20,063 nucleotides of DNA from an uncultured Oscillospiraceae bacterium (GTDB taxonomy: Bacteria; Bacillota; Clostridia; Oscillospirales; Ruminococcaceae), in NCBI GenBank assembly GCA_934446565.1, contig CAKSEO010000043.1, forward strand, positions 1 to 20,063. The letters are read 5' to 3'. This document shows positions 1 to 7,716 of the stretch, piece by piece. The notes beneath the pieces are model-generated. The model was not told the origin of the DNA and made no database searches. It worked only from the letters and a program-made list of their open reading frames with translations. Position numbers and translations under genes: made by a program. Numbering within the stretch: position 1 is the first letter of the stretch; each line of letters begins with the position of its first letter.

Positions 1-22
1 AGAGGGGGACTAGTCCCCCTCT
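1..22. terminator. Perfect GC-rich palindrome at left edge
   Basis: A 22-bp perfect inverted repeat with runs of five G and five C around a central ACTAGT. It would form a stable hairpin in RNA from either strand. On the plus strand no T-run follows. On the minus strand it lies downstream of the cysteine-rich gene ending at 107, and any T-run would be outside the window. It probably ends transcription of that gene or of a gene to the left. Positions 23-106 hold nothing else I can identify. Confidence 0.5.
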
Positions 23-106
23 TGACTCTCCCAATTAGTGATGCAAACTCCAACGTTCCTACAAACATAAATTATAGCTTTCAACATGCAAGTCTGCTGT
101 CCTACT

Positions 107-526
107 TTATTGCCCTATTTCACCAAGAAGTATCCTTGCCGCAAACTCCGCCATACAGAGATAATCTGAACGTCCTCGGCGTTCAACCGGGAGCTCCATA
201 GGCTCACATATCCCACAGAGTGTTTCTACAGCACGGTTCAGCGAGAGCGTCAACACCTCCCCGTTATCGGAGGTCACGCTGACCGTGTTTTTCGCCCCTC
301 TGCCACAGGTTATTATCTGCACCCCGCTTACACGCTCAGTATGAACATCATAAACGCTGTCCCCGTTTATCATAATCCCGGCAGCGTGGCTGACCAATGG
401 CATTTCCGCTCCCTCACAGACTATCACGGCACAATCACCGCAGTTCACCTGGCTGACCTGTCCGGCGCATACCGTCTGTGTATTTTCTGTTGGGATCTCC
501 TCACCCACGATCAATACAATCCCCAT
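107..526 (-). CDS. Cysteine-rich hypothetical protein, 139 aa
   Basis: I do not recognise this protein. It has eight cysteines (20, 29, 32, 37, 74, 104, 107, 124), including two CxxC pairs, CGDC at 29-32 and CGIC at 104-107. There is no obvious signal peptide or membrane segment; the first residues (MGIVLIVGEE) are hydrophobic but short. The cysteines could bind a metal or form disulphides, but this is inference only. It follows the cdaA-cdaR-FAD oxidoreductase operon on the same strand, separated by a terminator hairpin whose 3' arm (GGGGGTG, 5 nt before the ATG) is also the only ribosome-site-like sequence. The ATG lies right at the T-run of that terminator, so expression may depend on readthrough or on the true start being further in, for example Met42. 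Codon use looks normal for the window. Confidence 0.6.
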   Translation of the reverse strand: MGIVLIVGEEIPTENTQTVCAGQVSQVNCGDCAVIVCEGAEMPLVSHAAGIMINGDSVYDVHTERVSGVQIITCGRGAKNTVSVTSDNGEVLTLSLNRAVETLCGICEPMELPVERRGRSDYLCMAEFAARILLGEIGQ

Positions 527-533
527 AAAAGCA

Positions 534-562
534 CCCCCGAAATCACTTTCGGGGGTTATTTT
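534..562 (-). terminator. Hairpin terminator after the cdaA operon
   Basis: Stem 534-542 (CCCCCGAAA) pairs with 547-555 (TTTCGGGGG) around the 4-nt loop TCAC. On the minus strand it lies 24 bp after the FAD oxidoreductase stop and is followed by TGCTTTTATGG, a short T-run. On the plus strand it is followed by TTATTTTA, so it could act in both directions. The minus-strand 3' arm also supplies the probable ribosome site of the 139-aa gene. Confidence 0.7.
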
Positions 563-579
563 ACGTCGGTCTGCTGGAA

Positions 580-2169
580 TTATTCAGAACTATTAGGAGC
601 AAACTTTTCCATTATCCGCACGGCTGTTTTTATTCCGTCCACTGCCGCAGACATAATGCCGCCGGCATAGCCGCAGCCCTCGCCGCAGGGAAACAGATTG
701 TCTGCACATTCCGCAAACCCAGCCTCGTTTCTCGGCAGCCTTACAGGGGAGCTGCTGCGCGTTTCTATTGCCGTAAGCACGCTGTCAGAATCGGAAAATC
801 CCGGTATACGTCGGTCGAAGTACTTCAGCCCGTTTTTCAACGGCTGGCTGACGTATTCCGGAAACAGTTCATTAAGGTCAGCTGGCTCAACTCCCAGTGA
901 ATAAGTCGGGTCAACTCTTCCGAGCGTGAAATTGTTTCCGCCGGAGATAAATTCCCTGGTGAGCGCCGCAGGAGCTTTTCCGCTGCGCCCGAGACAGTAC
1001 GCCTTTTCTTCCAGACGGTGGATGAATTCCGCGCCGCCCAGCGGACCACCTCCGAAATCCTCCGGAGCGACCGAAACAAGCACAGCGCTGTTGGCGTTTT
1101 TCCCTGCGCGGTCAAAGTAGCTCATTCCGTTGGTGACGACCGTCCCCGGCTCGCTCGCCGAGGCAACGACATATCCGCCGGGGCACATGCAGAATGTGTA
1201 CACTCCGCGTCCGTTGTCGTGATAGGAGAGCTGATATTCCCCTGGAGGGAGCGCGGGGTGTCCGGCGAACTTTCCGTATAATGCGAGGTCAATGTCGGAT
1301 TGCAGGTGCTCTATCCGTGCGCCGACCGAAAACGGCTTGGGAATGAGCGTTATGCCTTTTCCGTGGAGCATTCTGAACGTGTCGTGCGCAGAGTGACCGA
1401 CTGCCAGCGCCAGCGCCCCGCAAGGGATATCCGCGCCGTTGACCCGGATGCTCTCTACTTTTCCGGAATGCAGTTCCACGCTTTCCAGCGGTGAAATGAA
1501 ACGCACCTCGCCGCCCAGCTCCAGCACACGCCGCCGCAAATTCTTCACGACCCCGCGCAGCTTATCCGTGCCGATATGCGGCTTTGCCTGGGTCAGGATA
1601 TCCTCCGGCGCTCCGAATTCCGCAAGGCGCTCCAGCACCCTGGAACACAGCGGGTCGCCGATACGGGTAGTGAGTTTTCCGTCGGAAAACGTCCCCGCGC
1701 CGCCCTCGCCGAACTGCACATTAGTAGCCGGGTCGAGCGTTCCGCCAGCCCAGAATCCCTCGACCGCACGGATACGGCTGTCCATGTCCGCGCCGCGCTC
1801 CAGCACTATCGGCTTGTATCCGAACTCGCAAAGGGTTAATGCGCAGAACATTCCGGCAGGACCGAAGCCTGCAACATAGATATCACCGTGCAGCTGCTCC
1901 TTTCCCGGCGTGAATGTGAGCTCTCCGGGCTCGTACAGCCGGACGTTCTGGTGTTTTTCGGAAAGCTTACGTTCCTTTAACGGGTCGTTCAGCTGAACGT
2001 ACACCGAATTAACGAAGCAGATGTCCCGGCGGGCGTCCACGGAGCTTTTGTACAGCTTCGCGGAGGAAACATCTCCGCGTTTCAGGTGCAGCAGGGACAG
2101 AGCCTTTGCAACGGCGTTGTCCTTTGGCTCGTCAAGTGTTGTTTTTATCTGTGAAATGATTATTGCCAT
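580..2169 (-). CDS. FAD-dependent oxidoreductase (COG2509-like)
   Basis: A cytoplasmic flavoprotein of 529 aa, resembling the uncharacterised FAD-dependent dehydrogenases found next to cdaA/cdaR in some Clostridia. Residues 1-95 form a leader domain without a clear motif. The dinucleotide-binding Rossmann motif GFGPAGM is at 101-107, with the acidic end of the second strand at IVLERG (121-126). A second conserved block, GEGGAGTFSDGKLTTR, follows at about 154-169. The C-terminal FAD-binding segment FPCGEGCGYAGG is near 493-504. The substrate is unknown. The ATG directly abuts the cdaR stop (TAAATG), with GAGGGATAA as ribosome site, so it is translationally coupled and co-transcribed with cdaAR. 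A link to c-di-AMP signalling is suggested only by position. The start is well supported by the junction. Confidence 0.88.
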   Translation of the reverse strand: MAIIISQIKTTLDEPKDNAVAKALSLLHLKRGDVSSAKLYKSSVDARRDICFVNSVYVQLNDPLKERKLSEKHQNVRLYEPGELTFTPGKEQLHGDIYVAGFGPAGMFCALTLCEFGYKPIVLERGADMDSRIRAVEGFWAGGTLDPATNVQFGEGGAGTFSDGKLTTRIGDPLCSRVLERLAEFGAPEDILTQAKPHIGTDKLRGVVKNLRRRVLELGGEVRFISPLESVELHSGKVESIRVNGADIPCGALALAVGHSAHDTFRMLHGKGITLIPKPFSVGARIEHLQSDIDLALYGKFAGHPALPPGEYQLSYHDNGRGVYTFCMCPGGYVVASASEPGTVVTNGMSYFDRAGKNANSAVLVSVAPEDFGGGPLGGAEFIHRLEEKAYCLGRSGKAPAALTREFISGGNNFTLGRVDPTYSLGVEPADLNELFPEYVSQPLKNGLKYFDRRIPGFSDSDSVLTAIETRSSSPVRLPRNEAGFAECADNLFPCGEGCGYAGGIMSAAVDGIKTAVRIMEKFAPNSSE

Positions 2170-3528
2170 TTATCCCTCGTTAACTGACGTGGTGACCGCG
2201 CTTACGGTTATCTTATAGCTCCCGACAGCCCAGCAGGTCTTTCCGCTGCTGCCGCTGATTATGATGGATACAGGAACGTCCTGCGAGCCGTCGTGCAGCG
2301 ATGTGGACAGCAGGTTTGCGGTAACATAGAAGTCAGACGACGACAGCGCGCTGATGTCCCCGGAGGGACCGATAACGGTCAGTGTCAGCTCCTGGGTTAT
2401 CACGCTGACGTTCATATTATCCGGCTCGTTCACGATGGTGATATTGCTTACCGGGAAGTCCAGCTTGCTGTAATCCGCGATATCCCAGGTTATACGGACG
2501 CTGTTTATTCCGGAGAGGTTCTTGTAGCCGTCCGGCAGCTTTATCGGTACTGTCGAAACAGTCTGATTTATCCTTATATCCGTGAGGTTTATCGGGTCCT
2601 CAAGCTCAAGCTCGCTGAGGTTGTTTATGCTGCCGTCAGGAGCCGCTACCATAATTGAGGTAGGCTGCATGGTGTACCCAAGTGTATCTATGTCGAAATT
2701 CTGCGGAACGCCGGTGAATCTGAATTTCAGCGGCAGCTCTTTCTGTATCAGTATCGGGATGTTTACAAGAACGCTGTCAGCGCTGAGCTTAACAGTGCTG
2801 TTATCCACGCGTGAACCGTTGCTCTTGTAGATGGTAAGCCCGGTCTTTACCTCGTGGCTCTCAAGAGTGGAGCCGTCGTAGGACGCGTTTGCCTCTACGC
2901 GGCTTATTTCGTCAAGCACTGTGACAGAACCGGTTATTGCAACTGTCGGGGGATTGGAGGTTATCTCGTCCACATAATAACCCTCGGGGAGGCTGATATC
3001 CGGAGCGCTTGCGTCTATCGTGAATTCTCTGGTCGCTATCTCGTCAACTGTTATCGTCACAGCCATCTTGGTATTTTCCAGCAGGGAATAATCTATTTTT
3101 TCATTCTTGCAGGAAATCAGTACCGAGAGGTCATAAGTGCCAGCTCTGCGGACATTGGAAAGATCCAGCGACGCAGTGAAATCCTCAGCCTTTAAATCGG
3201 AAATGTCATAGCGTTTGCCGCTTATGCGGATATCGGTAGTGCCAGTGTATTCGCCGATTATCTGGAGATTATTGGACTTCATGAAATCAGTCGGCTCTGC
3301 CTCGATCGGTATCCCGATAAGGCTCTTATCTATTTCCGGGAACTCGTTTACCGATATGGCGAACCATGCTACGAATGCAAGCACTACGCTCACCAGCACT
3401 ATCCACAGATTGCCGAAGAAGAATTTTGCGAGCCCTTTTACCAGCCCGATAAAGTGAAAGGTTTTCTTGTTTTCACCAGAGGTGATCTCTTCCTGGGTGT
3501 CTTTGCTGTCGTTCATATTTCCGCTCAT
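2170..3528 (-). CDS. cdaR: CdaR, YbbR-domain regulator of CdaA
   Basis: Membrane-anchored extracytoplasmic protein of 452 aa that, in the CdaAR family, contacts and modulates the diadenylate cyclase. It has a short Lys/Glu-rich cytoplasmic N-terminus, one transmembrane segment at about 38-58 (LWIVLVSVVLAFVAWFAISV), then some 390 residues of beta-rich sequence consistent with about four YbbR repeats. Recurring IxVxG/VxVxG-like turns such as TVAITGSV and LTVIGPSG support this; exact repeat borders need a profile search. The start overlaps the cdaA stop by 4 bp (ATGA), with GAGGTGG upstream as ribosome site; Met5 is an alternative start. Identification rests on the domain type together with the position immediately after cdaA. 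Confidence 0.9.
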   Translation of the reverse strand: MSGNMNDSKDTQEEITSGENKKTFHFIGLVKGLAKFFFGNLWIVLVSVVLAFVAWFAISVNEFPEIDKSLIGIPIEAEPTDFMKSNNLQIIGEYTGTTDIRISGKRYDISDLKAEDFTASLDLSNVRRAGTYDLSVLISCKNEKIDYSLLENTKMAVTITVDEIATREFTIDASAPDISLPEGYYVDEITSNPPTVAITGSVTVLDEISRVEANASYDGSTLESHEVKTGLTIYKSNGSRVDNSTVKLSADSVLVNIPILIQKELPLKFRFTGVPQNFDIDTLGYTMQPTSIMVAAPDGSINNLSELELEDPINLTDIRINQTVSTVPIKLPDGYKNLSGINSVRITWDIADYSKLDFPVSNITIVNEPDNMNVSVITQELTLTVIGPSGDISALSSSDFYVTANLLSTSLHDGSQDVPVSIIISGSSGKTCWAVGSYKITVSAVTTSVNEG

Positions 3529-4442
3529 TCTTCCACCTCGCTTTCATCGGTTTCAGACTGCTTTTTCTTTGATTTGCCCTTGGATTTTGCGGGAGCCGGA
3601 AGCGGCATTTCGTCGCGCAGTATTTTCAGCAGCCATTCCTTTGGATCGTATTCATTGGTCGAGCGCGTTATCTGACCTGATTTTGCAACTGATATCGTTC
3701 CGGTTTCTTCGGACACGATGACTATAACTGCGTCGGAGTTTTCCGACATTCCTATACCGGCGCGGTGTCTTGAGCCCAGCTCCGGGTCGATGTATTCGGG
3801 ACCCTGCTTATCCGGCAGCGGGAGAAAGCATCCTGCGGCATATATCCTGTTGTTGCGGATTATCACGGCTCCGTCGTGGAGCGGGGATTTGTTGAAGAAC
3901 AGGTTGCAGAAGAGTTCCGGGGAGGGCTTTGCGTCCACTACTGTGGATTTTTCGATTATGTCTTTCAGCTTGGTCTTGCGCTCGATAACTATAAGTGCGC
4001 CGGTCTTTGTGCGGCTGAGTCTTTCGCAGGCGTCTGATATCGCGGTTATAGCTTCCTCACGCTCAAGCACCTTCTGCGCGTCAGCCTTTTCGAAATAAGC
4101 CAGGAACGGTATCCTGACCTTTGCGGTAGTTCCGACCTTTTCCAACAGGCGTCGTATTTCCGGCTGGAATACAACTATGATGGCTATCAATCCCCATTGC
4201 AGGAAGAAGTTCTGAAACAGGTATGTCATAACCTTGAGCTGCCCCAGCCATACGAACAGATAAAGCAGCGCTATCAGTCCGATACCTTTCAGCAGCTGCG
4301 TGGCGCGGGTCTCGCTCATAAATCTTATGATAGCAATGATCAGCAGCGACAGCAGGATTATGTCCAGAACATCCGGAATGGTTATCGACATAAACACGCG
4401 GGGAGCCGCAACTATCATGTCCCAAATGTTATCCAAAGTCAT
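3525..4442 (-). CDS. cdaA: CdaA diadenylate cyclase
   Basis: Makes cyclic di-AMP from two ATP; c-di-AMP controls potassium and osmolyte uptake and cell-wall homeostasis in Firmicutes. The protein is 305 aa from the ATG. Three transmembrane segments lie at about 22-41, 52-67 and 72-93, followed by a linker helix and the DAC (DisA_N) domain. The catalytic motifs are intact: DGA at 190-192 (SPLHDGAVII) and RHR at 225-227 (SRHRAGIGMSE). The C-terminal tail is Lys/Glu-rich. An in-frame TTG at 4457 would add five residues but lacks a ribosome site and lies almost at the predicted transcript start. The ATG at 4442 has GAGGG only 1 nt away, and a TTG at 4436 has GAGGG at a 7-nt spacing, so the exact start is uncertain. 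First gene of the cdaA-cdaR-oxidoreductase operon. Confidence 0.93.
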   Translation of the reverse strand: MTLDNIWDMIVAAPRVFMSITIPDVLDIILLSLLIIAIIRFMSETRATQLLKGIGLIALLYLFVWLGQLKVMTYLFQNFFLQWGLIAIIVVFQPEIRRLLEKVGTTAKVRIPFLAYFEKADAQKVLEREEAITAISDACERLSRTKTGALIVIERKTKLKDIIEKSTVVDAKPSPELFCNLFFNKSPLHDGAVIIRNNRIYAAGCFLPLPDKQGPEYIDPELGSRHRAGIGMSENSDAVIVIVSEETGTISVAKSGQITRSTNEYDPKEWLLKILRDEMPLPAPAKSKGKSKKKQSETDESEVEE

Positions 4443-4472
4443 TCCCTCTTTTCTCAAAAAATACTATATAAT

Positions 4473-4501
4473 ATTATATCAAGATATGAAGATAATTGCA
4501 A
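4473..4501 (-). promoter_or_regulatory. Consensus promoter of the cdaA operon
   Basis: On the minus strand, TTGCAA (4496-4501) and TATAAT (4473-4478) are exactly 17 bp apart. The predicted transcript start is near 4466, giving a leader of about 24 nt. It lies in the 130-bp gap after sbcC, so cdaA is expressed separately from sbcDC. The rest of the gap (4502-4572) shows no clear terminator. Confidence 0.8.
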
Positions 4502-4572
4502 GGGATTCTACGAAAAATCAGCAGCTGTATGGCAAAAAGGCACGATGTCTCTGAAAAACTGCACCTTGGTCA

Positions 4573-7500
4573 TTACAGTTCCTGCGGAGCTGTAATAGGG
4601 TATTTCGCGCTGATAGTGCTGCCTTCGCCGCTTTGCCCCTTGTGGACGTATATCTGAGCGTCCCTGAAATGCTGTTTGATGCCGTCGATGTGGGTGACTA
4701 TTCCGATCATTCGCTTGCCGGCACTGATGCTCTTGATAACGTTCAGAGCCAGTCCGAAAGTGGTGCTGTCAAGGGAGCTGAATCCCTCGTCGATGAACAG
4801 CATGTCGGATCGTCTGCCGCCGCCTCTTTGCAGCGTATAGTCCGACAGTCCCATAGCAAGCGCAAACGAAGCCATGAACCTTTCGCCGCCGGACAGAGTG
4901 GAAACATCTCGGCGCCTTGCGCGGCTGGAATTGTTGTCAACCATATTGATATCAAGCCCCTCGGAGGCGTTTGAGCGGATGTTCTGCGTGCGCAGCTCAA
5001 ATTCGTACCTGCCGTCGCTCATGTCTCGCAGACGCTGATTGGCACGCTGGAGCACGCCTTTGAACATTTTCATCTGTATGAATGTTTCGAAAGCTATGCG
5101 CTCTGTTCCCTTGCCGCTTATCGCCTTTTCAAGCTTTGAGATGATATCATAGGTTTTCAGACTTTCTCCGCCGGTGCTGACTATTTTTTCCAGTTCTTCT
5201 GCCGCATTGTTTAGCTTGTCAAGGTCTTTTCCGCATTGTATAAGTTTGTCCTGGCGGTTTTTCAGTTCGGCGCGGAGCTCGGTCTCCGCTTTGTCGAACT
5301 GTTCCGTGCTTTTGGGAGTGCGGTCATCCGGGAGATGCTTTTCGCATTCCCTGAGGCGTGCGTCTGCGGCAGAGCAGTTCCTTTCATGCTGTGATATCTC
5401 GGCGCGGAGGGTTTGCAGCACACTTATCGGAACTATGTTCGCGGAAAGCTCTTGTTCGCTTTCAAATCCGCAGCTGGTGAGCTCCGCAGACAGGTTCTTT
5501 GAAGCTTCGGAAAGCTCCTGCGTTATCCGCGAAAGGCTGGTTTCGTGCTGCGCTTTTACCGAGGCGGCGGAAGCGGCGTTCCTTACGGCGGAGGAAAGTT
5601 CTGCGGCGGCGCTCTTTACAAGACGGTCGATATCGGAGCTGCGGGACTGCTTCTCCACTTTTTCACTGTGGAGTTTGTCAGGGTCGCGCCCCTCTAGTCC
5701 GGAGCGCATTTCCTTTACGGTCGCCTCCTCCGCGGCGCGGTGGCTTTGCAGGGAAGATATCTCATTGGACAGCTTCTGCTGAGCTTCTGCAAGGAAAGTC
5801 TGTTTATCCGACTGTTCCGAAAGCTGCTTTTCCAGATTTTTCTGGCTGAGCTGCGCCGCCTTGCAGGCCTTGAGTTTTTCGGCGGAGGAGTTTATCAGTT
5901 CTTTCGCGTTGGCGACGCTCTCTGAAACTGCTTCCTCGGCTCCGTTTTCCGGAAGCTCTGTATGCATGAGTGCGGAATACTCCCTAGAAATATTAGAGAG
6001 GTACGCTGAAAGGCTGCCCTCTTTTTCGGCAAGACTGCGCTCCGAAGCCGCCCGCATTGCTGCCGCTTTTGCGGACGCTGCTTCTGCGTTGTCCAGCTGC
6101 TGCTGAGTTGGTATCTCGGATGTCCATTCCGCAGGGAACGGGTGGTCTGTTGAGCCGCAGACGGGGCATTTAACTCCCTTTTGCAGCTTGCGTGCAAGGC
6201 GGGCGGCTTCTCCGGCATAGAACCTCGTCTGGAACTCGGAGAATTCCAGGGCTGCGGCGTCTGCGGCGGCGGTTTTCTTCCGGAGGTCAGTTTCCGCCTG
6301 CTGTGACGCATTTCGCAGCTCGAACAGGCTGGATAATCCTGCGGAAAGCTGCTGTAAGCGTTCCAGCGCCGCAGTGTGAGAATTCAGCACGGATTCTGCC
6401 TCGGCGGTTTGCGAGGCGACTTGCCTGGCGGCTTCGAGCTCTGCAGAGTACTTATCCTGCGTTTTTTTGCAGAGCGCCTGTTCTGCCTGGTTTTTTGTCA
6501 GCGCCGTCTGCATATCTGCAAGCTGCCGCTCGGTCGAGAGCATTTTCTTTTCCGCTTCGTCCGCCTGGGCGCTTTTTTTCAGCAGCTCGTCCAGCCTGGA
6601 AATATCTGCGGTGAGCTGCTCGCGCTCCGGCACGAGCTTTGCAGTCTGTGTCTGACGGGCTTCTGCTGCGGCAAGGGCGGCTGCGGTCTGTTTTTCCTGG
6701 AGGGCTGCTTCAGCCAGCAGGGATTCCGTCTCTTTCCGGCTTTTGGCGAGCTTATCGCGCTGGCTGAGCGCCGGGGCAGCCTGTGCTGCCTGCTCGTACA
6801 GCTTCAGCAGTGAGGTTTTCTTGTCGAATTCTTGCTGCATTCCCTCCAGCCGCTGCTTTTCTGCTTTTGCTTTTTCCCAGGCTGCAATGGCTGCGTTGCC
6901 TGCTTCGGCGTAGGCTTTAAGCGCACTGTTCTGCTGAAGCTTTTGATTGGTGGAGTTGAATTCGGTCTCTGCGGTCTGCTTTTCTGCCGCGCAGGTCTCG
7001 GTCAGCTCCCTGATTTGCGCGGCGTACTTTTCGCAGTCTGACAGCGGGTAGGCGGTCTCGTCCGGAGTTCCGAATGTGCTGTTCAGCAGCTTGCTGCATG
7101 CGCTGGAGGCCGATTTGACCTGGGCGGCTGCGGAATTAAGCCATGATTTCACGACTTCGGCGTAACTGTCGTAGAGCTGAGTGCCGAAGATATTGCGGAG
7201 CGTTTCGCGGCGTTCAGAGGAATTCTCGTTGAGAAATTTATCGAACTCGCCCTGCGGCAGGATAGACACCCTTATGAATGAATCACGGTCGAATCCGGTG
7301 AGCGCGATGACCCGATTGTTGACCTCTTTGATCCCCTTTGTGATGACTTCGCTTTTTTCCATGTCGATGAGCGTGACGCTGTCCTTGAGCATTGCAGCGG
7401 GTTTGTCTCCGACCGTCCGGAGCGCACGCGTATCGCGGTGTATCAGGTAGTCTTTCCCGTCTACCGCTGTGAAAAGCAGTTCAACATAGCTTTTCTCGGA

Positions 7501-7716
7501 TCTTCCCGCGTCCTGGTTGCGGAGGGTATCGTTTTTCCGGAGACTTCCGCTGGGCTCTCCGTAGAATGCGTAGCATATCGCGTCGAATATCGTTGTTTTG
7601 CCGGCTCCGGTGTCTCCGCTCACAAGAAACACGCTCCCTGCGAATCTGCTGAAATCAATGGAGGTTTCCTTGATATAGGGTCCGAATCTCACCATTTTTA
7701 GCGTTTTGATCGTCAT
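4573..7716 (-). CDS. sbcC: SbcC, Rad50-type nuclease ATPase subunit
   Basis: ATPase subunit of the SbcCD complex, which opens and degrades DNA hairpins and protein-blocked ends during repair and replication. The 1047 aa fit the family. The N-terminal ABC half has Walker A GDTGAGKTT at 34-42 and the Q-loop ILPQGEFDKF at 151-160. Long Ala/Glu/Gln/Lys-rich coiled coils run from about 190 to 510 and from about 540 to 890, flanking the zinc hook CPVC at 516-519 (KCPVCGSTDHP). The C-terminal half has the signature LSGGER at 941-946, Walker B MLFIDEGFSSLD at 972-983 and the H-loop His at 1009. Its ATG abuts the sbcD stop (TAAATG) with a GGAGGAA ribosome site inside sbcD, showing coupled translation. 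Confidence 0.96.
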   Translation of the reverse strand: MTIKTLKMVRFGPYIKETSIDFSRFAGSVFLVSGDTGAGKTTIFDAICYAFYGEPSGSLRKNDTLRNQDAGRSEKSYVELLFTAVDGKDYLIHRDTRALRTVGDKPAAMLKDSVTLIDMEKSEVITKGIKEVNNRVIALTGFDRDSFIRVSILPQGEFDKFLNENSSERRETLRNIFGTQLYDSYAEVVKSWLNSAAAQVKSASSACSKLLNSTFGTPDETAYPLSDCEKYAAQIRELTETCAAEKQTAETEFNSTNQKLQQNSALKAYAEAGNAAIAAWEKAKAEKQRLEGMQQEFDKKTSLLKLYEQAAQAAPALSQRDKLAKSRKETESLLAEAALQEKQTAAALAAAEARQTQTAKLVPEREQLTADISRLDELLKKSAQADEAEKKMLSTERQLADMQTALTKNQAEQALCKKTQDKYSAELEAARQVASQTAEAESVLNSHTAALERLQQLSAGLSSLFELRNASQQAETDLRKKTAAADAAALEFSEFQTRFYAGEAARLARKLQKGVKCPVCGSTDHPFPAEWTSEIPTQQQLDNAEAASAKAAAMRAASERSLAEKEGSLSAYLSNISREYSALMHTELPENGAEEAVSESVANAKELINSSAEKLKACKAAQLSQKNLEKQLSEQSDKQTFLAEAQQKLSNEISSLQSHRAAEEATVKEMRSGLEGRDPDKLHSEKVEKQSRSSDIDRLVKSAAAELSSAVRNAASAASVKAQHETSLSRITQELSEASKNLSAELTSCGFESEQELSANIVPISVLQTLRAEISQHERNCSAADARLRECEKHLPDDRTPKSTEQFDKAETELRAELKNRQDKLIQCGKDLDKLNNAAEELEKIVSTGGESLKTYDIISKLEKAISGKGTERIAFETFIQMKMFKGVLQRANQRLRDMSDGRYEFELRTQNIRSNASEGLDINMVDNNSSRARRRDVSTLSGGERFMASFALAMGLSDYTLQRGGGRRSDMLFIDEGFSSLDSTTFGLALNVIKSISAGKRMIGIVTHIDGIKQHFRDAQIYVHKGQSGEGSTISAKYPITAPQEL

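Noticed and set aside
71..82. Twelve-base match in opposite orientation to 19604-19615 (ATTATAGCTTTC), considered as ends of an inserted element
   Set aside because: Matches of this length are expected by chance in 20 kb, and no longer flanking similarity is present.
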